The translations under genes were made by a program, and so were the position numbers. A stretch of DNA of 64,000 bases from a virus. The DNA lies in IMG/VR virus record IMGVR_UViG_3300008110_000075, positions 17,343-81,342 of that record, one strand, 5' to 3'. Below are positions 27,390 through 35,053 of the stretch, piece after piece (positions within the stretch are counted from its first letter, which is position 1; each line of letters begins with the position of its first letter). The notes under the pieces were generated by a model. That model saw only the letters and a program-made list of their open reading frames with translations, was not told the DNA's origin and ran no database searches.

Positions 27390-27594
27390 AGTGAAATTCA
27401 GTTCCTGAGATGTCTATTGAAAATTGTTTGTGATGTCTTTCAATCTCTCTGAAATGATTAATGACTTTGGTATATTCTTCCTTTTTCAGCTCGAATATCA
27501 TTGTTGCTTTTCCGACAAAAACGTTTTGACAAGCGTCGGCAATCAAAGCTAACTTTTCTAATTCCCCAAAATCAGTATTTTTATTTTCTGCCAT
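27364..27594 (-). CDS. Small protein, unknown
   Basis: 76 residues: an N-terminal acidic helix, a strand region (NVFVGKATMIFEL) and a His-rich helix (INHFREIERHHKQF) before an acidic tail. No recognised family. It overlaps its upstream neighbour by 37 bases. Confidence 0.55.
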   Translation of the reverse strand: MAENKNTDFGELEKLALIADACQNVFVGKATMIFELKKEEYTKVINHFREIERHHKQFSIDISGTEFHFILDEEEK

Positions 27595-27746
27595 AAGGTT
27601 AGTTTTTTTGGTTTGGGAAATATGTCTTCTTTATTCAACTTTTTTATTTGACGTATGAAGCTTTCTTTTTCCCTTTCCAATTCTTTTTTATCCTTCGCTT
27701 TCTCGCTGTTCAGCCATTGTAATATCTTCTCCTGTCTCTGACTCAT
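27558..27746 (-). CDS. Small charged helical protein
   Basis: 62 residues, dominated by Lys and Glu, with a hydrophobic C-terminus (LTLWQKIKILILGN). It overlaps both neighbours (37 and 59 bases), so it may be a real overlapping gene or a shadow; composition and the tight start favour a gene. Confidence 0.4.
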   Translation of the reverse strand: MSQRQEKILQWLNSEKAKDKKELEREKESFIRQIKKLNKEDIFPKPKKLTLWQKIKILILGN

Positions 27747-28137
27747 CGTTAATTTCTAATTCAGTTTGTTCTAATTCGAAATCGAAATATAATGTTTTAA
27801 GTTTATCTAAATCAGTCTTTTCGAAAGTTTCTTTCAACTGTTCTATTGTATGTTTGAAAAGTTTTTCTTTGATTTCTTTTTCTTTATTCAATTTAATTAT
27901 TTTTGAAATCTTAGACAAGGTAGAAGAGGTGTTGGCCTCATCCAAGGGTGTAACGAACGAAATCCCTTTTTTATTGGAATCCTCTGTTTCGAAAGAAACT
28001 ACTTGTCCTTCCTCAACCATACTCTTTGGAATTACCCATTTAGAAGGAAACTCTATGTCGAAACTCAAATAGGTTTTGAGCTTCCTGATTGAACGTATGT
28101 ATTCAATGAACGGGGCTATTTCTTTGTAAAAACTCAT
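27688..28137 (-). CDS. Hypothetical protein
   Basis: 149 residues. The first 70 look like a compact domain with a FDIEFPSKWVIPKSM stretch; the rest is a Lys/Glu coiled coil ending in an acidic tail. Function unknown. Its start overlaps the preceding stop as ATGA. Confidence 0.55.
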   Translation of the reverse strand: MSFYKEIAPFIEYIRSIRKLKTYLSFDIEFPSKWVIPKSMVEEGQVVSFETEDSNKKGISFVTPLDEANTSSTLSKISKIIKLNKEKEIKEKLFKHTIEQLKETFEKTDLDKLKTLYFDFELEQTELEINDESETGEDITMAEQRESEG

Positions 28138-28322
28138 TTCGTAATAAGATATGTTATTATGTAACTCAACGATAAACCTAAGAAGATAAGTTCCCTGTTA
28201 CTATAAACCATTGGTTTTGGTTCTTTTTGTAACAGGGCGCTTAAAAATTTTGTGACATTTTTTAATGTTACTAATATTGTGAAAACAAATATAAAAATAT
28301 ATATCGTTTCAATATTATGCAT
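28134..28322 (-). CDS. Small membrane protein
   Basis: 62 residues from the ATG at 28322, chosen because it overlaps the end of the histone-like gene by 8 bases; an upstream in-frame ATG at 28355 would lie far inside that gene. Two hydrophobic segments (about 5-20 and 41-58) flank a basic/Pro stretch. Function unknown. Confidence 0.5.
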   Translation of the reverse strand: MHNIETIYIFIFVFTILVTLKNVTKFLSALLQKEPKPMVYSNRELIFLGLSLSYIITYLITK

Positions 28323-28497
28323 TATCCTCTGTCTTTTTGTGTTCAAGAATTTCACCTCTGAGTTTCTGTAAAAGAGCTTTCAATTCTTGTGCAGATTTTC
28401 TTGCTCTTGTTCCCGCACTCTTATTTCCTTTGAAAAACTTTGTTGTGTCAACTGAAAGTAGTTCGGTCAATTCTTTGATTTTTTCTAATGTTTCCAT
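28315..28497 (-). CDS. Histone H1-like (Hc1-type) DNA-binding protein
   Basis: 60 residues: a helix, then FKGNKSAGTRARKSAQELK (about 22-40) and a second basic helix. The GNK-[SA]AGTRARK signature is that of the small histone H1-like proteins found in nearly all Bacteroidota, which bind and compact DNA. Length and layout match those proteins closely. In a phage it may bind viral DNA or mimic the host nucleoid protein. It is the strongest small-gene marker of a Bacteroidota host here. Confidence 0.8.
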   Translation of the reverse strand: METLEKIKELTELLSVDTTKFFKGNKSAGTRARKSAQELKALLQKLRGEILEHKKTEDNA

Positions 28498-28577
28498 TTT
28501 TCTATGGTTATAGTTGTTTATTAATAGTTATAATATTAACTTTTTTACGTCTGGTGTAAATAGAATCAAGATTTTTT

Positions 28578-29045
28578 TCAAATCATATTTTTTTCCATTA
28601 ACTTATATAGCTCGGTCAGTATGTCCAAGTCAGACTTACTAAAATCTTTTTCGACATCAAAAACATCATTGAGGAATTTGGGTATTGACATTTTTACGTT
28701 ATCTTGTTGTTGATTATAAAAACTGTCTGAAAAAAATTCTTTGAAATACTCTTTGTGGTCCCCTTCTCTGTTTATTTTAATATTTTCCGCTAGAAAATTC
28801 TCTAATAATTTATTCCAACACCACTCGAAATGTTTTTCTTTATCTTCTTGCGAAAGGTAAATCTTAGTTTCACCCTCGGTGTCTCCCATATAAGTGTTGA
28901 TAATAATATGGTTTAAACTTTTGAATAGGTCACCATATAGCTCAATCTTTTCATAACTCATGTTATGAGTATTGAACCAAATCAAAACTTCATCTTTAGG
29001 TATTGTCTTGGACATCCAATTAAAAAAATTCTCCATAGAGTTCAT
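28578..29045 (-). CDS. Hypothetical protein with start inside a hairpin
   Basis: 155 residues, helical, with FFNWM near the start and an EWCWNKLLENFL helix in the middle. It resembles a conserved unknown of tailed phages, without a named domain. The ATG at 29043-29045 lies in the loop of an 11-base-pair hairpin whose following T-run codes for Phe 7 and 8; transcription or translation of this gene could be controlled by that structure. An alternative start would be the ATG at 29015. Confidence 0.6.
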   Translation of the reverse strand: MNSMENFFNWMSKTIPKDEVLIWFNTHNMSYEKIELYGDLFKSLNHIIINTYMGDTEGETKIYLSQEDKEKHFEWCWNKLLENFLAENIKINREGDHKEYFKEFFSDSFYNQQQDNVKMSIPKFLNDVFDVEKDFSKSDLDILTELYKLMEKNMI

Positions 29046-29055
29046 CTATGGAGAA
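29022..29055 (-). terminator. Perfect terminator-like hairpin over a start codon
   Basis: TTCTCCATAGA (minus strand) pairs with TCTATGGAGAA around a 5-base loop and is followed by seven Ts. It follows the end of the 487-residue gene and contains the start of the next one. Confidence 0.75.
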
Positions 29056-29084
29056 TATAATAAATTAAATTTCAATGTGAATTT

Positions 29085-30548
29085 TTACTGAGTCTTTCTG
29101 TCGTAACTAATAAGATTTTTCATCTTTTCCATTTCTTCAGAAATTATTTTTGATTTCTTGTCCTCAGTTGATTCTAATTGGTTGAATATTTTTGCAGATT
29201 TTTCAGTTGATGATTTTATTTTTTTGAGACTTCCAGTTGACTTGGTCTCACCTGCAACGTCTACAGGTTGAGGTTGTCTTTTATAAGATGCGTTTTGTTG
29301 TTCTGCACCGTATAGGTTGTCCTTATAATTTTTCATGAACTTTTCACCTACCTCACTCGGGACCACGTTACCTAACGCTTTACCATCTTTGTCCTTGACA
29401 GCATTACCTGTTTTTGAATTTCCTTTCAAATACATTTCGATTTTTTCATCTTCAGGTTTGATTTCATCATAAACAAGATTTGTCATACCAGGGTATGCGA
29501 ATGCATCAATATATTCATCGACTGCTTCAGACGGATGATACTTTTTTGTTTTTTCTTTCATACCTGAAAGGTCATAATTACTCTCTGGAAACGCCTCAGG
29601 GTTTTCACTAAATTCACCATTCGAACCTGATTTGAGATAATCCTTCATTTTTTTCACAACACTCTTAGCATAATCTTCATTTTCTTTTTTCGACGCGTTA
29701 AGAGCTTTCATTGTTTTTTTCAAACCTTCGGGTTCTTTCTTTGAGATGTTTGATTTTTCCTTTTTTTCTTTTTGCTCGATGACAATATTTTCAATCAAAT
29801 CTATAAGTTCATTTTCAGTGAAAACGATTTTATTTTCATTTTCCTTTATTCCTTTGAGGGTCAGAACTAAATTAACTTGTTTCAAAGTTTTTAAGTCCGA
29901 AGAAGACAATTTTTTATCCCCTTCAGCTTTCTTCATTAATTCTTTTTTCAATGATTTCAATTTTGATTGAGGAATTTTCTCATCATCTGGGACATTCAAT
30001 TTCTTGTGAAGTGCACCTTTTTTAATATCAGTTTTTTGAATCCATTTTTTTTCAGATTCTTTAGTTTCTTTTTTGTGATTACATTTACAATTCATCATAC
30101 CACACTTCGCACACTTCTTACCTTTAGATTCTTTAACATGATATTTTTTTCCATCTACTTCAAAAGAATCTCTTCCGTCTTTTTTAGCATCCGCTAAAGC
30201 CCCTGTAAAAGCATTTCCTTCTTCAGTCTCAGCTTCTTCTTCTAAACCTTTCATGATTCTAATTTTCATTGGACCATATTTGTCCTTATACATGTCGAAA
30301 AATTTCTTACCTTCTTCACCAGGTGCAAACCAATTAGTTTTTTCACCAAATTTTTGGAACATAGGTTCGAACTCATCGTATTCTTCTTCATCAAAATCGA
30401 AATCAAAATCTCCTATATGAGCTCTATCTTTTTCATCAAACCAACCATGTTCATCGCTAAATGAACCAAATATTTTGTTTTTGAGGTTAGCTTTCATTTT
30501 ATTGTCTTCCAATCCTTTACCAACGTAAGTTGGTTCATTCTGAGACAA
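29085..30548 (-). CDS. Probable virion protein, N-terminus displaced by a frameshift
   Basis: 487 residues from a TTG at 30548, which directly follows an in-frame TAA. The protein is very charged (Lys/Glu), has a Cys-rich CAKCGMMNCKCN knuckle near 143-154 and a KKGALHKKLNVPDDEKIP segment, a motif I associate with phage virion proteins. Head-core or scaffold function is possible. The first residues (SQNEPTYVGKGLE) look internal rather than N-terminal; a 43-residue frame at 30494-30625 supplies a plausible start in another frame. See that entry. Confidence 0.6.
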   Translation of the reverse strand: MSQNEPTYVGKGLEDNKMKANLKNKIFGSFSDEHGWFDEKDRAHIGDFDFDFDEEEYDEFEPMFQKFGEKTNWFAPGEEGKKFFDMYKDKYGPMKIRIMKGLEEEAETEEGNAFTGALADAKKDGRDSFEVDGKKYHVKESKGKKCAKCGMMNCKCNHKKETKESEKKWIQKTDIKKGALHKKLNVPDDEKIPQSKLKSLKKELMKKAEGDKKLSSSDLKTLKQVNLVLTLKGIKENENKIVFTENELIDLIENIVIEQKEKKEKSNISKKEPEGLKKTMKALNASKKENEDYAKSVVKKMKDYLKSGSNGEFSENPEAFPESNYDLSGMKEKTKKYHPSEAVDEYIDAFAYPGMTNLVYDEIKPEDEKIEMYLKGNSKTGNAVKDKDGKALGNVVPSEVGEKFMKNYKDNLYGAEQQNASYKRQPQPVDVAGETKSTGSLKKIKSSTEKSAKIFNQLESTEDKKSKIISEEMEKMKNLISYDRKTQ

Positions 30549-30625
30549 TGTTTAACCTTGCTCTCGATTTCCTCATTGAGGATTTTAGAAATAAGATTGT
30601 CAATATGTTTTTGAAACTTGTCCAT
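30494..30625 (-). CDS. 43-residue frame, probable true N-terminus of the next gene
   Basis: ATG at 30625; the sequence begins MDKFQKHIDNLISKILN and EEIESKVK, a normal helical start. One extra A in the AAA run near 30550 (or a -1 slip) would join it to the 487-residue frame as ...SKVK-T-LSQNEPTYVG, an uninterrupted helix-to-domain transition. An ATATTTATAT box lies 14 bases upstream, which supports this as the real start of the gene. Confidence 0.5.
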   Translation of the reverse strand: MDKFQKHIDNLISKILNEEIESKVKHCLRMNQLTLVKDWKTIK

Positions 30626-30639
30626 TATGTGTGTTTTTA

Positions 30640-30649
30640 ATATAAATAT
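30640..30649 (-). promoter_or_regulatory. ATATTTATAT box (candidate promoter element)
   Basis: 14 bases before the ATG at 30625 and just after the stop of the 401-residue gene. Confidence 0.4.
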
Positions 30650-30651
30650 CT

Positions 30652-31857
30652 TTATTTTGGTCTTTTATTAATTTTCTCAAACTCGTGCTCCAATATTGTG
30701 ATAATAACATTTTCACTGATTTTGAATTTTTTGGAAATTGATTTTATTGCTTCTTTTACAGACTCATTTTTCGTAATTTTCAAAGCATTTATGTCACCCT
30801 GATTACAATATGGGAATTTCGTGCATTTCTTTTTTACTTTTACAAATGAACCACCAGGGACTTGGGTTTTCCTACTTGGCCCCCAATCTTTTTTCTTTGT
30901 GGATTTAGCCCACATTGCAGGTGTTTCATAACCACCAACTGAACCCGAACCTGTCGCTTCTTTTGTTTCAGCCTTTTCAATACCATTGAGGCCCATTGCA
31001 TTTACTGCAATACCCTCTTTAAGTTTTGGAGTTTCAGCAAAACTCTTTCTTAGAAAATCACTGTCTTTAAATGCAATAGGACCCGCAAATGCCCCTGATG
31101 AACCTGACCCTGTCGCCTCCTTATTTTCAATTTTTTTTCCCAACCCACACTTTTGAAAAAAGTCATCGTAATCAAACTTTACACCTTCTTTCTTAAATTT
31201 TTGAACCATGTTTTTAGCAACCTTCATCTTATTTCCTTTATCATTAATTTGATTCAGAATTTCAATGATTCCGTCCACCATATCTTTATCATTACCTTTC
31301 AACTCCTTATCTACTTTTTCATTCGTTTTCTCTTTGCCAGGTCTACCCCACTTTCTTTTCTTGATGTAAGGGTCATCTTTCGTTACATTGGGTAAACCGA
31401 AGTTAAACTCCTTATATCCTTGTTTGTATTTCGCTCTCTTCTTAAAATCGATATAGTCTTTATCGGCTTGTAAATCTGTCGCAAATTGTCTTTTTGCGGT
31501 AACTTTATCGTCCTCCTTAGTTTCTATTTTACTCAACTTAGAATAATATTTTGGGTCTTCATATAAGTGGTCCATAGCGATTTCTTTGGCCATGTTCTTA
31601 TCCTTGGTGTGTTCAGTCTCAATTTTGACTCCTTTAAGAAATTCATGTGTAAGTTTTTTGACATCAACCTTGTGTTTGTGAGCAATGTCACCCAAACTCA
31701 TTTTATCTGCCTTACCACCCTCTAGTTTCTCTTCTTTAAATGATTGTTTCAATCTAGTTGCATCTTTCATAGTTGAGGAATTCAACTTTACATTTGGTTG
31801 TGTTGTGAAAGCCTTGTCTATGGCTTTTTTGAATTGTTCTGCAGCATTAAATCCCAT
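30652..31857 (-). CDS. Virion-type protein with DUF5661-like region
   Basis: 401 residues. Residues 50-112 (MSLGDIAHKHKVDVKKLTHE, later EHTKD and AMDHLYEDPKYYSKL) fit the DUF5661 pattern. Two copies of KEATGSGS (246-253 and 299-306) introduce Gly/Ala segments, a motif repeated in phage structural proteins; Glu-Ala junctions there could be cut by a T4 gp21-like prohead protease. KKCTKFPYCNQGDINA near 344-359 is a Cys-containing turn. Charged overall, no membrane segment. Adjacent small genes and a lysis-like block suggest a virion role. Confidence 0.6.
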   Translation of the reverse strand: MGFNAAEQFKKAIDKAFTTQPNVKLNSSTMKDATRLKQSFKEEKLEGGKADKMSLGDIAHKHKVDVKKLTHEFLKGVKIETEHTKDKNMAKEIAMDHLYEDPKYYSKLSKIETKEDDKVTAKRQFATDLQADKDYIDFKKRAKYKQGYKEFNFGLPNVTKDDPYIKKRKWGRPGKEKTNEKVDKELKGNDKDMVDGIIEILNQINDKGNKMKVAKNMVQKFKKEGVKFDYDDFFQKCGLGKKIENKEATGSGSSGAFAGPIAFKDSDFLRKSFAETPKLKEGIAVNAMGLNGIEKAETKEATGSGSVGGYETPAMWAKSTKKKDWGPSRKTQVPGGSFVKVKKKCTKFPYCNQGDINALKITKNESVKEAIKSISKKFKISENVIITILEHEFEKINKRPK

Positions 31858-31858
31858 G

Positions 31859-32104
31859 TTAAGCGTTTTTCAATCTAGGTTCCCAATAACCTCTGTTGGT
31901 CCACATGAACTGGTAAAATTCACGGAACATCCTAAGAGTTATATCTTTTATATCACCTTCGAGTTTTCCTTTTTTGATTTCTTTTCTTATTGTATCAAGA
32001 AGTTTATCCTCGAATTGTTTGACAGTATTATTCTGCATAAAGTTTCTAACCTCCTTGCGGACTAATGTTTCAATTTCTTTTATTTCTGAATTTGTAAATG
32101 CCAT
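31859..32104 (-). CDS. Small conserved-type phage protein
   Basis: 81 residues, helical, Lys/Glu-rich, ending in FYQFMWTNRGYWEPRLKNA. I recall similar C-termini in small phage proteins next to virion genes, but no named family or function is available. It abuts neighbours on both sides by 1 base. Confidence 0.55.
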   Translation of the reverse strand: MAFTNSEIKEIETLVRKEVRNFMQNNTVKQFEDKLLDTIRKEIKKGKLEGDIKDITLRMFREFYQFMWTNRGYWEPRLKNA

Positions 32105-32514
32105 TATTTGGTTATTAAAAAGAACGTTAATACAGCAATCAGACCTGTGCCAAGGATAGAATTGAATTTACTTTTTACTTTCTCTTTCTTCAAATCAAAT
32201 TCTAATTTTTTTGAATATCTTTCCATGATATCAAACTTTTGTTTCTCAGAATCAATTATTGTGAGATAATTCGTTTCTTTTGCTCTAAGAATTGTAATAA
32301 CGCTGTCCTTGAGTCCTACTTTTTTCTCGGTTTCAATAAGTTGGAATTCAGTGAGTTTCAATTGTGCCTTTGCAGAATCTCCACTTATTAAGTCTTTCAT
32401 TATTTGCTTAACCACAGGTAAGGGAAAACACTTTTCAGTCTTACTTGTATCTATCTGTGAAAAAGCTATCGACTTCACGAGAAGTAAGCTTATCAATATT
32501 GCTAATTTTTTCAT
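32104..32514 (-). CDS. Exported protein with signal peptide and C-terminal membrane helix
   Basis: 136 residues from the ATG at 32514 (MKKLAILISLLL...); an upstream start at 32532 is also possible. Residues 1-19 form a signal peptide ending AFSQ, then CFPLPVVKQIMKDL, a long coiled coil (about 55-115) and a C-terminal hydrophobic segment. The family recurs in Bacteroidota phages and prophages. A signal peptide plus coiled coil plus terminal anchor is what a spanin-like lysis protein would need. It overlaps the previous gene by 74 bases in another frame, like Rz/Rz1 pairs. Confidence 0.55.
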   Translation of the reverse strand: MKKLAILISLLLVKSIAFSQIDTSKTEKCFPLPVVKQIMKDLISGDSAKAQLKLTEFQLIETEKKVGLKDSVITILRAKETNYLTIIDSEKQKFDIMERYSKKLEFDLKKEKVKSKFNSILGTGLIAVLTFFLITK

Positions 32515-32803
32515 GATAAATTTCTTTGACAATTGTTTTTTGATTTTTTATTTTGCCGATAGTTTGGTCTACTTTTTCAATTTCATTGTTGAAATCAGAA
32601 ATCTTGTTTTCCAATTTCAAATTATCTTCGTGAAGTTGCTTAATAACAACATTGAGTGAATCAAGTTGTTGTTTTTGGTCGGCAGCCATTTGGACCCTTG
32701 GTGTCAGGAAAAATATTAAATAATAAAGGATGAACAATCCGAAAATAACTTTAAGGATTGTTATGTAATGTTTCTTTAAGAAATTTAGAATTTTACTAAT
32801 CAT
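32441..32803 (-). CDS. Membrane-anchored coiled-coil protein (inner-membrane spanin candidate)
   Basis: 120 residues: one N-terminal membrane segment (about 10-34), then a periplasmic-type coiled coil (40-105). Topology matches an i-spanin (Rz). The next gene begins inside its 3' end in a different frame, the layout of many Rz/Rz1 pairs, and an amidase-like gene lies nearby. No lipobox is seen in the partner, so the assignment is inferred from architecture only. Confidence 0.45.
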   Translation of the reverse strand: MISKILNFLKKHYITILKVIFGLFILYYLIFFLTPRVQMAADQKQQLDSLNVVIKQLHEDNLKLENKISDFNNEIEKVDQTIGKIKNQKTIVKEIYHEKISNIDKLTSREVDSFFTDRYK

Positions 32804-32804
32804 A

Positions 32805-33386
32805 TTAAATTGGTGATTCTTTTGTTTTCTTTCTACTCGCCAAAACTTTACCCCATTTGGATTTGAATTTTTGGTAGAATTGTTGAAGTTTATTAATTAA
32901 ATCCAGAAATTCTTGGTCAACCTTAACCATTTGTCCATTGATATAAATTCCACTATCTTCCCCAATTGTGAAGATAAATTCCAAGTCTTCATCAATTAAT
33001 TTCCCAGACCATTCAACATTATTTTGATAAACATTCAAGACATTGAAATCTACAAGGTCAGAAACCTCTTCTACGAATTCATCCATGGTTTCTTGGAATG
33101 CAACTTTATCGTCTGTTGTAATATCCAATTCACTTCTGTCCTTACCATGAAGGGCTAAGATTCCACCTGAAATTCTATATTTCTGAGTTTTGTCTTCAGG
33201 TGTTGGTTTTTCACCTTTCTCTTCATCAGAAACCGCAGTATCATATTGATTGTCTCTTTCAATCCTTTTTTCAAGGTCTTTGGCGACATTGATTTGTGTC
33301 TCTTGTTCGAATATCAGTCTCGATTTTTTCAAAAGAGATTTGATTTCATCGTATCTTTCTTCGTTAAGCATATTGTTCATTTTCAA
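32805..33386 (-). CDS. Hypothetical protein
   Basis: 193 residues, acidic, with a helical start (SLLKKSRLIFEQE) and an alpha/beta body containing WSGKLIDEDLEFIFTIGED. No recognised domain. It sits between the amidase-like and spanin-like genes, overlapping the former by 23 bases. Confidence 0.5.
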   Translation of the reverse strand: MKMNNMLNEERYDEIKSLLKKSRLIFEQETQINVAKDLEKRIERDNQYDTAVSDEEKGEKPTPEDKTQKYRISGGILALHGKDRSELDITTDDKVAFQETMDEFVEEVSDLVDFNVLNVYQNNVEWSGKLIDEDLEFIFTIGEDSGIYINGQMVKVDQEFLDLINKLQQFYQKFKSKWGKVLASRKKTKESPI

Positions 33387-33969
33387 AATATTTTTGTAAG
33401 GTCTCGAATTGAAATGAAGGATTTAGGTCCGTATACATTGTGTCGATATTACTCCTTGAAATTATTCCCTCCCAATCAGTAATCCCATCGATTTTTGTGT
33501 TATGACCTATTGACCTCAGTTTTATGTTAAGCGACTCTCCTAGCATTTTACACAGTTCAGCTGTTGATTCCATTTGAATGTCAGTGTAAGGTTGCCAAAA
33601 AAAGTAGTCTCTCCATTTTTTTTCATAAACCTTGTCATTATAAATACTTCCAATCCAGTTAATATAATGATTGGTTAATGGTTTCTTTTCCAACCATCCA
33701 AGGTTCTCAAGACATATTATGACTGAGTTCTTATTGATTTGTTCCTTAGGAAATATGTTCGAATGACCTAACTCTGGTAGAAGTTGTAAAACCTCACCCT
33801 TTCTTGTTACAACGTAGTTTGGGATTTTATCATATTGTCCATTATATCTAAATTTAAGGGAGACCAGGAATTCCCCGACCTCCCTTGAAGTATGACATAA
33901 TATTATTTGATTTTTTTTCTTTTGTTTCCCAATCGGTTTGAAGTTTCCGTATTTTTGGATTTTAAGCAT
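33364..33969 (-). CDS. N-acetylmuramoyl-L-alanine amidase-like endolysin
   Basis: 201 residues. IILCHTS (23-29), IPNYVVTRKGEVLQLLPE (about 49-66) and NSVIICLENLGWL (about 81-93) follow the order of the amidase_2 fold, in which His and Glu residues bind zinc; HNTK near 152-155 may provide a further His. The enzyme would cut the peptide from glycan in peptidoglycan during lysis. Ligand residues are not all canonical (a Cys precedes the first His), so activity is not certain. No signal peptide, so it needs a holin; the four-helix membrane protein next to it is a candidate. Confidence 0.55.
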   Translation of the reverse strand: MLKIQKYGNFKPIGKQKKKNQIILCHTSREVGEFLVSLKFRYNGQYDKIPNYVVTRKGEVLQLLPELGHSNIFPKEQINKNSVIICLENLGWLEKKPLTNHYINWIGSIYNDKVYEKKWRDYFFWQPYTDIQMESTAELCKMLGESLNIKLRSIGHNTKIDGITDWEGIISRSNIDTMYTDLNPSFQFETLQKYFENEQYA

Positions 33970-34681
33970 CTCTTCTCAAATAACTCAATACCTTTTTATT
34001 ATTAGTTTCTTTAACTGAGGGTGTTTCATCATAAACAATTGGTTCTTGTAGGTTTCCAAACTTTTGTTCATTTAGTTTCCTCAGTTCTTCTTCAAGTTTT
34101 TTTAATTCATCTTCAGTTGGAGTGAATTTTTCTTTTTCGATTTCGGCCTCTTTCAGTCCAGCTTGTTTACTCAATTCTTCTATATCCAAGTCGAAATTAT
34201 TGACCGGTAGTTTTCTTTTTTCTTCCTCTTCGAATTTCACAAGCATGTGTAGGAACGATAAGGATATCAATGGTAACATACCACCTGCGAACAAAGCCAA
34301 GAATCTTTTGTGTCCAACGAGGTCACCAGATTCTACACCTAAAAATGAAACGATGGGGTCAACCATATCAACCCAATCTTTGAAAGATTCGCTGTTTATA
34401 TCAATATATTGATATGCAAAAAATATGTTTCCAATGAATTGTATCAACGTAACAATGATGAATGGGAAATATACTTTTTTACCCATTTGAGCCGCAATTG
34501 CGGCTAACGCTGATAAAGCAGCGATTTCAATCCCTATTGAAAGATATATCGACCAACTCAATGGATTAGAAATACCATACCAAGTTGTTACGTGAGAAAT
34601 GGAAACAATAGCAACCGTAATAATCGGAACCAAGAAGGCAACGTATATTAGGGTTTTAAAGTTTTTTTGTATCCAGTTCAT
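33962..34681 (-). CDS. Four-helix membrane protein (holin candidate)
   Basis: 239 residues. Four hydrophobic segments at about 8-30, 40-65, 70-92 and 127-148, followed by a long, charged, probably cytoplasmic coiled-coil tail. Overlap with the amidase-like gene by 8 bases and the surrounding coiled-coil membrane proteins suggest a lysis or envelope role, but the protein is larger than most holins, so a tail-associated or superinfection-exclusion function is also possible. Confidence 0.45.
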   Translation of the reverse strand: MNWIQKNFKTLIYVAFLVPIITVAIVSISHVTTWYGISNPLSWSIYLSIGIEIAALSALAAIAAQMGKKVYFPFIIVTLIQFIGNIFFAYQYIDINSESFKDWVDMVDPIVSFLGVESGDLVGHKRFLALFAGGMLPLISLSFLHMLVKFEEEEKRKLPVNNFDLDIEELSKQAGLKEAEIEKEKFTPTEDELKKLEEELRKLNEQKFGNLQEPIVYDETPSVKETNNKKVLSYLRRDA

Positions 34682-34962
34682 TATTTTTTATTTAATTTTT
34701 TTATTTCTTCTTCGATTTCAGTTTGTCTTCTTACATCAAGAAGTTTTCTATCTGTCGCTTGAATCATTCTTTTTTCAGCCTCAAGACCTGAAATCTTAAG
34801 TTCCTTATTCAACTCGGTTTTAGTATAAGTTGAATCTTTTATTGCTCTTATTTCTGATTTAATCCTACTTAAATCTCTTGAATCTCCACATCCCTTAAAA
34901 AAGGTTAATACCGCAATTACCAATACGATAACTGTGAAATTGTTTTGAATAAATTTTTTCAT
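34681..34962 (-). CDS. Membrane-anchored coiled-coil protein
   Basis: 93 residues: N-terminal membrane segment (8-23) ending FKGC, then a Lys/Glu coiled coil. The Cys at about 25 could be a weak lipobox, giving a lipoprotein, or an ordinary anchor. Last gene (first transcribed) of the lysis-like block; its stop shares a base with the next start. Confidence 0.5.
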   Translation of the reverse strand: MKKFIQNNFTVIVLVIAVLTFFKGCGDSRDLSRIKSEIRAIKDSTYTKTELNKELKISGLEAEKRMIQATDRKLLDVRRQTEIEEEIKKLNKK

Positions 34963-35010
34963 AATTTTATAATTTTAATACAACTTAGATTTATAATTTT
35001 AATATCATAA

Positions 35011-35042
35011 AAATATAAAAGGTGTATCTAATAAATACACCC
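35011..35042 (-). terminator. Intrinsic terminator
   Basis: GGTGTAT/ATACACC stem (35021-35042) followed on the minus strand by a T-rich tract, just after the sigma-factor stop. It separates the 35-46 kb unit from the lysis-like block. Confidence 0.8.
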
Positions 35043-35053
35043 TTTACCTTTAA

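Noticed and set aside
30540-30560. GTTAAAC near the frame break as a -1 slippery site
   Set aside because: The heptamer is not in the needed phase with the 43-residue frame; a lost A in the A-run fits better.
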